Positions 1-5,407 of a DNA stretch of 5,407 bases are shown here, piece after piece; position 1 is the stretch's first letter, and every line of letters starts with the position of its first letter. The DNA is from Planctomicrobium sp. (GTDB taxonomy: Bacteria; Planctomycetota; Planctomycetia; Planctomycetales; Planctomycetaceae). The stretch is taken from the NCBI GenBank assembly GCA_029259835.1, contig JAJDEL010000479.1:1-5407 (forward strand), written 5' to 3'. The position numbers and the translations under genes were made by a program. The notes below the pieces were generated by a model. The model did no database searches, had not been told where the DNA came from, and worked only from the letters and a program-made list of their open reading frames with translations.

Positions 1-625
1 CCTGATGTGTGAACGTGCTGCCAGAATCTGGGAATGTGATGCCAGCGAAGTCCGGTACGAAGACGATGCGCACATCACAGGTCCAGATGGAAAACGAATT
101 TCATTTCAGGATTTGGCAAGCAAAATTGTTGAGAGCGGCGAGTCAATTACAGTTTCCGCAAGCGTCAACGCTCCGGCAAACAGCAACGCTTTTGGAGTTC
201 ATTGTGCAGATGTTGAAGTCGATCCGGAAACTGGAAAAGTGACGATCCTGCGTTACACGTCCGCACAGGATGTTGGGACAGCCATTCACCCGGCATACGT
301 CGAAGGTCAAATGCAGGGAGGAGCAGTTCAGGGAATCGGCTGGGGACTCAACGAAGAGTACGTCTACAACAAAGACGGCCTGTTGATGAACGCGAACTTC
401 CTCGATTACCGAATGCCAACCTGTTACGACCTGCCGAATATCGAAACAATCATTGTCGAAGTTCACAATCCCGATCACCCTTACGGAGTGCGTGGAGTCG
501 GCGAAGTTCCAATCTGCCCGCCACCAGCGACTCTCAACGCTGCGATTAGCAATGCAATCGGGCAGCACATGTACGAACTTCCGATGTCGCCGCCAAAAGT
601 GCTGCACGAAATCTTGAAAAACTAG
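1..625 (+). CDS. Molybdenum hydroxylase large subunit (xanthine dehydrogenase / aldehyde oxidase / CO dehydrogenase type), C-terminal part
   Basis: The reading frame is open from the left edge (first whole codon at 2) to a TAG at 623-625. It shows about 207 residues of a protein usually near 700-800, so the true start is outside the window; the ATG at 5 is internal. The visible part is the C-terminal molybdopterin-binding domain. Counting from that ATG, GQMQGGAVQGIGWGL (101-115) is the glycine-rich cofactor-binding stretch. NFLDYRMPT (131-139) follows, then GVRGVGEVP (161-169), whose Glu167 matches the general base conserved at the molybdenum site. These enzymes hydroxylate or oxidise purines, aldehydes, CO or N-heterocycles, passing electrons through partner FeS and FAD subunits. 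The substrate cannot be read from this fragment, and no partner subunit is in view. The motif has GEVP where GEPP is more usual, a minor change. The gene converges on the sulfatase gene across 67 bp. Confidence 0.93.
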   Translation, partial: LMCERAARIWECDASEVRYEDDAHITGPDGKRISFQDLASKIVESGESITVSASVNAPANSNAFGVHCADVEVDPETGKVTILRYTSAQDVGTAIHPAYVEGQMQGGAVQGIGWGLNEEYVYNKDGLLMNANFLDYRMPTCYDLPNIETIIVEVHNPDHPYGVRGVGEVPICPPPATLNAAISNAIGQHMYELPMSPPKVLHEILKN

Positions 626-641
626 AATTGAAGATGTCACG

Positions 642-670
642 TTCGCCGTACAATTTAAGTGTACCACAAA
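642..670 (-). repeat. Imperfect 29-bp palindrome, copy 1
   Basis: This is one of three related palindromes in the window. It begins 22 bp after the sulfatase stop on the minus strand and 16 bp after the molybdenum hydroxylase stop on the plus strand. By eye it matches copy 3 at 24 of 29 positions. Read as minus-strand RNA, 10 of the 14 pairs are Watson-Crick, two are G-U wobbles (positions 3/27 and 5/25) and two are mismatches (6/24 and 12/18). As plus-strand RNA the wobbles would be A-C mismatches. No run of T follows on either side, so it is not a standard intrinsic terminator. It may still mark or protect the 3' end of the sulfatase message. Confidence 0.65.
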
Positions 671-692
671 ATGTTATTGCGCAACTCCGCAG

Positions 693-2237
693 CTATTTCA
701 GCAAATGTTTCTGAGTTTCCGGAACCCGGTCGTAGCGTAGTTCGCCGCCGATGAGCCGCATCAAGGATCGTGGCCGCCCCGGCTTTGGTTTCTTGAAAAG
801 ATAGTCATTCTTGGGGACTTTAAATTTCGGAAATTGTTTCTCCATCGCTTGGAACTTCGCTAACATCTCTTTGACGATATCCGGATGATCGTCAGCGACA
901 TTCTTTTGCTCGCCGCGATCATTGTCGAGATCGAAGAGCATCATCGCTTGCGGCTTGTCACCGGTCGTCAGTCCTGGATGCGCTGAAGGAGGTGATTGCT
1001 CGTAAGGGGCGAGGAGGATCACACCATCTGGTCCGCGCGGGTCGATATAATTCTCTAGCTCTTCTTGTGACAACCGATGAAAGTGACGCGGGCCAGGACT
1101 GCGCACATGCAACTTCCATTTGCCGGACCGGATCGTCGCAAGATTAGCTCCATGCATTCCGTAGATTGCATCGTGCGGACTCCTTGCGTCTGAACTTTGC
1201 AGTAGCGGCATCATGTTGCGACCATCAATCTTTCGGTCATCCGGACCATCAACACCCGTCAGAGCGGCAATCGTTGGGAGCATATCAATCGTAGCTGCCG
1301 GGGCATCATTGCTCACACCAGCAGGGATCGTTCCTGGCAACCGGGCAATCATCGGCACGCGCAAGCCCCCTTCCCAGGTCTTGCTTTTCATTCCACGCAA
1401 TCCACCTGTTGAACCACCATACCAGGGACCATTGTCCGAAGTGAAAATGACCAGTGTGTTCTCATCGATTTTCAGATCCTTGAGAGCTTGCAAAATACGA
1501 CCGACTTCGGAATCGAGTTCTGCGATGACATCTGCGTAGAGGTCATTACGAGTTGTTGGCGTGTAGAAATTGTTCGAAGCCGCCAACGGCTTGTGCGGCA
1601 TCGCGTGCGGCAAGTAGAGGAAGAACGGTTTGTCCTTGTTAGTTGTAATGAACTCAATCGCTTTTGCAGTGTATCGCTGCGTCAATGTCGCCTGAACCAC
1701 CGGATATTCGACGACCTTTTCATTATGAACAAGCTGCACAGGGAACATATCGTTTGAGTAAAGAATCCCAAGGTATTCATCAAACCCTTGCGTGCGCGGT
1801 AACCACTGCTCCTGATGTCCAAGATGCCACTTCCCGTACGCGGCGGTCGCGTAGCCCTTTTCTTTAAGTAATTCGGCAATCGTGATTTCTGACTGCGGCA
1901 GCCCGAAATTGTTCACGCCAGCATCCGGTGCCGGATTGCGAACAACCTTATGCCGAAATGGATACCGTCCGGTCAGAATGGTCCCGCGTGATGGTGCACA
2001 GTAAGGAGTCGGAACGTAAAAGCTCGTCAGCTTCGCCCCTTCCGCAGCCATCCGGTCTAAATTCGGCGTTTTGAAAGGAGAGTCTTCCGAGAAGCAGGCG
2101 ACGTCTCCATAACCGAGGTCATCCGCAAAGATGATGATGACGTTTGGCGACGCATCTTGAGCGTTTGCGTTTTGAATAGAAATCGCAACCGTGAAAAGAG
2201 CGAAGAACAAGAAAGAGGAGCGTGCAAAACGATTCAT
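693..2237 (-). CDS. Exported sulfatase, S1 (formylglycine-dependent, arylsulfatase-like) family
   Basis: This protein hydrolyses sulfate esters, probably on a sulfated carbohydrate outside the cytoplasm; the substrate cannot be told. The frame is open to a TTG at 2238-2240, but I choose the next codon, the ATG at 2235-2237 (514 residues), because GGTGA lies four bases before it. Residues 1-26 form a signal peptide: Arg-containing start, hydrophobic core near 8-20, and a likely cut after Ala-Asn-Ala. Next come metal-binding Asp39-Asp40 in FADDLGYGD, and CAPSR (80-84) in the CxPSRxxxxTGR signature, whose Cys80 becomes formylglycine. Then GKWHLG (Lys136, His138), PHAMPHKP (210-217), TSDNGPW with Asp268 and Asn269, and GMKSKTWEGG with Lys284 follow. 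All expected catalytic residues are present and the length is normal. The C-terminal FDLDNDRGEQKNVA stretch is also typical. Cys80 needs a maturation enzyme, not encoded here. The gene is probably transcribed separately from the membrane protein gene 161 bp upstream. Confidence 0.96.
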   Translation of the reverse strand: MNRFARSSFLFFALFTVAISIQNANAQDASPNVIIIFADDLGYGDVACFSEDSPFKTPNLDRMAAEGAKLTSFYVPTPYCAPSRGTILTGRYPFRHKVVRNPAPDAGVNNFGLPQSEITIAELLKEKGYATAAYGKWHLGHQEQWLPRTQGFDEYLGILYSNDMFPVQLVHNEKVVEYPVVQATLTQRYTAKAIEFITTNKDKPFFLYLPHAMPHKPLAASNNFYTPTTRNDLYADVIAELDSEVGRILQALKDLKIDENTLVIFTSDNGPWYGGSTGGLRGMKSKTWEGGLRVPMIARLPGTIPAGVSNDAPAATIDMLPTIAALTGVDGPDDRKIDGRNMMPLLQSSDARSPHDAIYGMHGANLATIRSGKWKLHVRSPGPRHFHRLSQEELENYIDPRGPDGVILLAPYEQSPPSAHPGLTTGDKPQAMMLFDLDNDRGEQKNVADDHPDIVKEMLAKFQAMEKQFPKFKVPKNDYLFKKPKPGRPRSLMRLIGGELRYDRVPETQKHLLK

Positions 2238-2241
2238 CAAT

Positions 2242-2246
2242 TCACC
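2242..2246 (-). promoter_or_regulatory. Probable ribosome binding site of the sulfatase gene
   Basis: The minus strand reads GGTGA, then ATTG, then the ATG at 2235-2237. The four-base spacing is short but usable. For the in-frame TTG at 2238-2240 the spacing would be only one base, so this site favours the ATG. It is only a five-base match, hence the modest confidence. Confidence 0.4.
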
Positions 2247-2297
2247 GAGCTAACGAACTTTGAAATAGATCAACGTGTTCGCGCGATGCTACTACGT

Positions 2298-2326
2298 TTT
2301 GCCAGACATTTTAAGTGTCCGGCTAA
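2298..2326 (-). repeat. Imperfect 29-bp palindrome, copy 2
   Basis: This second member of the palindrome family lies 72 bp behind the membrane protein stop and about 60 bp before the sulfatase start. It matches copy 3 at about 23 of 29 positions. Two of its differences fall on paired positions 8 and 22 and turn a T-A pair into a G-C pair, so pairing is kept. Position 23 gives a G-U wobble in the minus-strand RNA. Pairs 3/27 and 12/18 are mismatched. The site could be the 3' hairpin of the membrane protein message or part of the sulfatase leader or promoter region; position alone does not decide. No T run follows. Confidence 0.6.
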
Positions 2327-2398
2327 CTTGCACGCAAAACTCTACAGGTTTTCTGGAACCATCCGAGACAAGGCCGCGGAGACGTGTCAGTATGCTAT

Positions 2399-2866
2399 CT
2401 AAGTCTCGAACATTTTGGGCACTAATATGTAAAACAGGACACCCAACGCAAGACTTGCAAAACCCAAAGAGGGAACGTAGTGCATAGGAACGGTGCCGAA
2501 CACGACTCCAAACAGAACGAAAGTGGCGATAATTGAAATGCAATAACCACCAGAGAAAGCTACAGAACCTAGCAACAAGCTGTGACGAGTCGCCCGGTAA
2601 TTCAGATGCCCCCAAGCAACTCCAATGAGTGGAATTGAAATCAACGCAATCCACGCTAAAAAAGGAACGTGCAACTCACCTGAAGGAGAAAGCCCGTCTA
2701 TTTTCATCTGATTATTGACGTAAGTAAGTCCAATCATTGGTACACCAATGAGGAATGCATGAAGAGAAAAAATATATACATGCAGGAAGACAAAGCACCG
2801 TTTCGAGAGCTTTTCGGTCTCTCTGACAGGTGTTTGATCATCAGTTTGTATCTGCTCGGTCATCAT
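2399..2866 (-). CDS. Small four-helix integral membrane protein of unknown function
   Basis: I do not recognise a family for this 155-residue protein. It has a charged, polar N-terminus (1-22) and four hydrophobic segments near 24-50, 67-86, 96-124 and 130-150. Basic residues sit just before the first segment (Lys19, Lys22, Arg23) and in the short loop between segments 2 and 3 (Arg91, Arg94, His95). By the positive-inside rule this suggests both ends are cytoplasmic. The loop between segments 1 and 2 (about 51-66) is polar and would face outward. There are no catalytic or metal-binding motifs that I can identify. The start is one of two adjacent ATG codons (2864-2866 or 2861-2863), and neither has a clear Shine-Dalgarno sequence. 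The gene follows gltD by 55 bp on the same strand and may share its message, but nothing in the protein suggests a role in nitrogen metabolism. Its hydrophobic pattern and uninterrupted frame support a real gene. Confidence 0.8.
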   Translation of the reverse strand: MMTEQIQTDDQTPVRETEKLSKRCFVFLHVYIFSLHAFLIGVPMIGLTYVNNQMKIDGLSPSGELHVPFLAWIALISIPLIGVAWGHLNYRATRHSLLLGSVAFSGGYCISIIATFVLFGVVFGTVPMHYVPSLGFASLALGVLFYILVPKMFET

Positions 2867-2921
2867 GCAATGTCATTCTGGACACAGGTGACTCAATGGT
2901 ACAAGCTGAATCAGCAACCGA

Positions 2922-4442
2922 CTACGGCAAACGCGTGACGCCCATTAAGTAACGGTCGCATTCTCGAGCGGCTTCGCGGCCTTCGTGGATGGCCCAGACG
3001 ATGAGGCTTTGACCGCGTCGGCAATCCCCGGCAGCGAAGACTCCTTCGATGCTGGTCGCGTATTTGCCGTACTCCGCTTGGTAGTTACTGCGCCCGTCGG
3101 TGCTAATTTCGAGTTGTTCGGCGATCTTCTGCTCAGGACCACGGAAGCCGAGGGCAAGGAAACAGAGATCGGCAGGCCATTCCTTTTCACTTCCTTCCAC
3201 GACAGTAAATGGGGCACCGCTTGGAGATGGTTTCGACCAGTCGACTTGCTCCGTGCGAATCGCTTTCAGGTTGCCATTCCCGTCGCCGATGAACTCGGAC
3301 GTTTGAATCGCGTACTCGCGGGGATCATTCGTGAGAGTTTTGTTCGGGTCTTTGGAATAATCAAAGACGGCAGCCGCTTCAGCGTGACCGTAGTCTGTGC
3401 GAAAGATTTTCGGCCATTGCGGCCAGGGGTTATTGGCCGCACGTTCGTTGGGTGATTGCGGAACAATCTCGAAGTTGACGAGACTCTTACAGCCGTGACG
3501 CAAACTTGTGCCGAGGCAATCGTTACCTGTATCTCCACCACCGATGACGATCACATGCTTGTCTTTCGCGGAGATGTAGTTGCCATCGGCGAGTTCTGAA
3601 TCGAGGAGACTCTTCGTGTTTTTGTGCAGAAACTCCATTGCAAAGTGAATTCCATTCAGATCGCGACCGGGCGTCTTCGCAAAGAAATCGTTCGGAACAG
3701 TTGACCCCGTTGAAAGAATCACAGCATCAAACTGATCCATGAGTTCTTTAGAGTGAATGTCGGTTCCGATTTCCGTGTTGACGACGAAATTGACCCCTTC
3801 CTCTTTGAGCAGTTCAATCCGTCGCTCAATCGTCCACTTTTCCAGTTTCATATTCGGGATGCCGTACATCAACAGCCCGCCAATGCGGTCGGAGCGTTCG
3901 TAGACCGTGCAACTGTGTCCAGCGCTGTTGAGTTGTGCCGCGGCAGCTAACCCTGCTGGACCTGAACCGACGATCGCGACTTTTTTACCGGTTCGCTTTG
4001 ACGGTGGGTTCGCTCTGACCCAGCCTTCATCGAAGCCACGGTCGATGATATTTCGCTCAATAGTTTTGATTGCGACCGGAGGATCATTGATGCCGAGGGT
4101 GCAGGAACCTTCGCATGGTGCCGGGCAAACGCGACCGGTGAACTCCGGGAAGTTGTTCGTCTTGTGTAACCGGTCCAGGGCTTCTTCCCAGTCGTTGTGA
4201 TAGACCAGATCGTTCCATTCCGGAATCAAATTGTGCAACGGACAACCAGCAGCCATGCCACCGAGCATGTCGCCCGTATGGCAGAACGGAATTCCGCAGT
4301 CCATGCACCGCGCACCTTGATCCGTGAGGACTTGTAACTCGATCGGATTAGCGAATTCGTTCCAGTCGCCCAGCCGCTCCTGCGGTGATCTTTCGGTCGC
4401 AGTTTCACGTGCGAACTCTTTGAATCCGGTTGGCTTACCCAT
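2922..4442 (-). CDS. gltD: Glutamate synthase (NADPH) small (beta) subunit
   Basis: GltD takes electrons from NADPH through FAD and passes them by FeS clusters to the large subunit, which makes glutamate from glutamine and 2-oxoglutarate in the cytoplasm. The 506 residues are slightly longer than usual (about 470-500) and complete. The N-terminal cysteine region holds CMDCGIPFC (46-54), [15 protein letters not shown] (66-80) and CPAPCEGSC (106-114), which bind the [4Fe-4S] clusters. The FAD site is [11 protein letters not shown] (158-168) with [20 protein letters not shown] (181-200) after it. The NADPH site is [11 protein letters not shown] (299-309). [15 protein letters not shown] (466-480) is the second FAD-contacting motif, with Asp473. 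The ATG at 4440-4442 starts the conserved MGKPTGF sequence typical of this subunit. No Shine-Dalgarno sequence precedes it; a 7-bp tandem array ends five bases before the start. gltB lies 95 bp upstream on the same strand, which rules out most GltD-like oxidoreductases as alternatives. Confidence 0.97.
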   Translation of the reverse strand: MGKPTGFKEFARETATERSPQERLGDWNEFANPIELQVLTDQGARCMDCGIPFCHTGDMLGGMAAGCPLHNLIPEWNDLVYHNDWEEALDRLHKTNNFPEFTGRVCPAPCEGSCTLGINDPPVAIKTIERNIIDRGFDEGWVRANPPSKRTGKKVAIVGSGPAGLAAAAQLNSAGHSCTVYERSDRIGGLLMYGIPNMKLEKWTIERRIELLKEEGVNFVVNTEIGTDIHSKELMDQFDAVILSTGSTVPNDFFAKTPGRDLNGIHFAMEFLHKNTKSLLDSELADGNYISAKDKHVIVIGGGDTGNDCLGTSLRHGCKSLVNFEIVPQSPNERAANNPWPQWPKIFRTDYGHAEAAAVFDYSKDPNKTLTNDPREYAIQTSEFIGDGNGNLKAIRTEQVDWSKPSPSGAPFTVVEGSEKEWPADLCFLALGFRGPEQKIAEQLEISTDGRSNYQAEYGKYATSIEGVFAAGDCRRGQSLIVWAIHEGREAARECDRYLMGVTRLP

Positions 4443-4447
4443 CTTTT

Positions 4448-4475
4448 GGTCTAGTGGCTAGGGTTGAGGGTCTAG
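4448..4475 (-). repeat. Four tandem 7-bp units directly upstream of gltD
   Basis: On the minus strand this stretch divides without gaps into four 7-bp units. The first and last are CTAGACC; the second is CTCAACC and the third CTAGCCA, each two bases away. The pattern stops at both ends: flanking sevenmers do not fit. The last unit ends five bases before the gltD start codon, so the array occupies the place of a ribosome binding site. Short 7-bp repeats are known between genes in several bacteria; whether this one recurs in this genome cannot be told here. Confidence 0.6.
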
Positions 4476-4493
4476 TGTAAAAAAGAAAGCGGG

Positions 4494-4522
4494 TTTGCCG
4501 TACACTTGAAGTGTACGGCAAA
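4494..4522 (-). repeat. Perfect 29-bp palindrome between gltB and gltD, copy 3
   Basis: Two 14-bp arms, TTTGCCGTACACTT and its exact complement, flank a single central base (4508). As RNA it would fold into a stem of about 12 pairs with a five-base loop. It starts 15 bp after the gltB stop and ends 51 bp before the gltD start, so it lies inside the presumed operon message. On the minus strand a T-rich stretch (six T at 4479-4484) comes only after a spacer of about nine bases, too far for a standard terminator. Possible roles are an RNA processing or stability hairpin, partial attenuation, a protein-binding site, or a mobile palindromic repeat. It is the best-preserved of the three copies. Confidence 0.8.
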
Positions 4523-4537
4523 TTGTTGTGATTTTGT

Positions 4538-5407
4538 CTAAACTTGATTTGCAGATGTTTCGCTGGCTTCGTTCTCAAGTGCCAGTTCTTGCATGACGCG
4601 TTTGTAATCGCGAGGCATCACTTTAACGAACTGACCGAGGCTGGTATCCCAGCTGTCCAGGATTTCCGCAGCGCGGGTTGAGCCGGTGTAATTCTGGTGC
4701 TTCTTGATGAACTCTTTCAGTTCGGCGATTTCGTTGGCTTCTTCGAGGTCATCGAGATCGACCAATTCGCGGTTGCAGTTCTCCAGGAGTTGTTTGTTTG
4801 GATCCCAGACATAGGCGATGCCTCCGGACATGCCAGCGGCGAAGTTGCGACCGGTCTCGCCGAGAATAATCGCTTTGCCACCGGTCATGTACTCGCAACC
4901 ATGATCGCCGACACCTTCGACGACTGCTGTCGCTCCGGAGTTACGAACGCAGAATCGCTCGGCAGCGATGCCACGGAAGAAAGCTTCTCCAGACGTTGCC
5001 CCGTACAAGCCAACGTTTCCGATGATAAGGTTCTCTTCAGCCTTAAAACTGCTGTTTGCCGGTGGATAAACAATCAACTTGCCTCCTGAAAGACCTTTGC
5101 CGCAGTAGTCGTTGCCGTCGCCAATGACTTCGATAGTGACGCCATTGACGAGCCACGCTCCGACCGATTGACCTGCCGAACCGCGACAGGTGAGGTGAAT
5201 CGTATCTTCCGGCAACCCTTTGGATTTCCAAACTTTGGAAACCTCATGGCTGAGCGATGTTCCGAACGCCCGGTCAATGTTTTGAATGTCGACATCAAGG
5301 TGAATCTTCTCGCCTTTTTGGATCGCATCAAGGCATTGCGGGATGAGAATCGCCTGATCGAGCGTTTCCAGCAGTTCATGTTTTTGTTCATGCTGGCAAT
5401 AGGTCCC
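4538..5407 (-). CDS. gltB: Glutamate synthase large (alpha) subunit, C-terminal part
   Basis: GltB releases ammonia from glutamine and adds it to 2-oxoglutarate at its FMN site, using electrons from GltD. The frame is open from the right edge to the TAG at 4538-4540, giving 289 residues of a protein near 1500. The N-terminal glutaminase and central FMN/FeS domains lie outside the window. Counted from the edge, residues 41-56 (IQNIDRAFGTSLSHEV) and LPEDTIHL (65-72) lead into the glycine-rich C-terminal beta-helix domain. Its signature is GDGNDYCGKGLSGGKLIVYP (96-115). Further glycine repeats follow at GNVGLYGATSG (130-140), GVGDHGCEYMTGG (165-177) and GRNFAAGMSGG (186-196). The tail, with TGSTRAAEIL and FVKVMPRDYKRVM, is the usual end of GltB. 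A TTG codon at 5213-5215 is an internal leucine, not a start. gltD follows after 95 bp, and that gap holds a palindrome and a 7-bp repeat array. Confidence 0.97.
   Translation of the reverse strand, partial: GTYCQHEQKHELLETLDQAILIPQCLDAIQKGEKIHLDVDIQNIDRAFGTSLSHEVSKVWKSKGLPEDTIHLTCRGSAGQSVGAWLVNGVTIEVIGDGNDYCGKGLSGGKLIVYPPANSSFKAEENLIIGNVGLYGATSGEAFFRGIAAERFCVRNSGATAVVEGVGDHGCEYMTGGKAIILGETGRNFAAGMSGGIAYVWDPNKQLLENCNRELVDLDDLEEANEIAELKEFIKKHQNYTGSTRAAEILDSWDTSLGQFVKVMPRDYKRVMQELALENEASETSANQV

Noticed and set aside
143..667. 174-codon open frame on the minus strand
   Set aside because: It lies antisense to the well-supported molybdenum hydroxylase gene, its translation shows no recognisable domain, and it runs into palindrome copy 1.
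2157..2402. Plus-strand open frame across the sulfatase leader
   Set aside because: It starts antisense inside the sulfatase signal peptide and crosses palindrome copy 2; the translation has no features of a real protein.
2292..2654. 120-codon open frame on the minus strand overlapping the membrane protein gene
   Set aside because: It overlaps the membrane protein gene in another frame, is rich in Cys, Trp and Ser in an unordered way, and lacks any domain or start signal.
2907..2917. Small palindrome GCTGAATCAGC behind gltD
   Set aside because: Arms of only five bases around one base, with no following T run and no likeness to the 29-bp family; expected by chance.
2985..3455. 156-codon plus-strand open frame inside gltD
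   Set aside because: It is fully antisense to conserved gltD sequence and is explained by that gene's codon pattern.
4479..4522. Intrinsic terminator after gltB
   Set aside because: The hairpin is strong, but the T run (4479-4484) is separated from the stem by CCCGC and more bases, and the stem is flanked by TTT...AAA in the wrong order for the usual A-tract/T-tract layout.
4538..5215. A separate 225-residue GXGXG-domain protein starting at 5215
   Set aside because: Its start is a TTG, and the frame stays open to the window edge with typical GltB sequence upstream, so it is the end of gltB rather than a stand-alone domain.

Overview
The window holds parts or all of five protein genes and a small set of repeats between them. 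It looks like bacterial chromosome, most likely from the Planctomycetes. That is an inference from a secreted S1-family sulfatase beside ordinary housekeeping genes, weak or absent Shine-Dalgarno sequences, and balanced base composition. No marker gene is present to prove it. I see no rRNA, tRNA, CRISPR array, insertion sequence or phage gene.

Layout. A plus-strand gene enters from the left edge and ends at 625. It is the C-terminal part of a molybdenum hydroxylase large subunit (xanthine dehydrogenase/aldehyde oxidase/CO dehydrogenase type). Everything else is on the minus strand. Read in the direction of transcription from the right edge, the order is: the C-terminal part of gltB (glutamate synthase large subunit, 4538 to the edge), complete gltD (glutamate synthase small subunit, 2922-4442), a small four-helix membrane protein of unknown function (2399-2866), and an exported sulfatase (693-2237). 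The sulfatase converges on the molybdenum hydroxylase gene. All gaps are under 170 bp.

Function. gltB and gltD together encode NADPH-dependent glutamate synthase (GOGAT), the ammonium-assimilation enzyme, and are very probably one operon. The membrane protein follows gltD by 55 bp and could be read through from it. The sulfatase lies behind a 161-bp gap and probably has its own promoter. It should act outside the cytoplasm on a sulfated carbohydrate or ester, after its cysteine is converted to formylglycine. Nothing in the sequence links the sulfatase, GOGAT and the molybdenum enzyme metabolically.

The most unusual signal is in the gaps. A 29-bp palindrome occurs three times, each time just behind the stop codon of a minus-strand gene. 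The copy between gltB and gltD is perfect. The diverged copies keep base pairing through G-U wobbles and one compensatory change, and the wobbles work only in the minus-strand RNA. The gltB-gltD gap also carries four tandem 7-bp units directly before the gltD start codon, where a ribosome binding site would be expected. No clearly new multi-gene system is visible.
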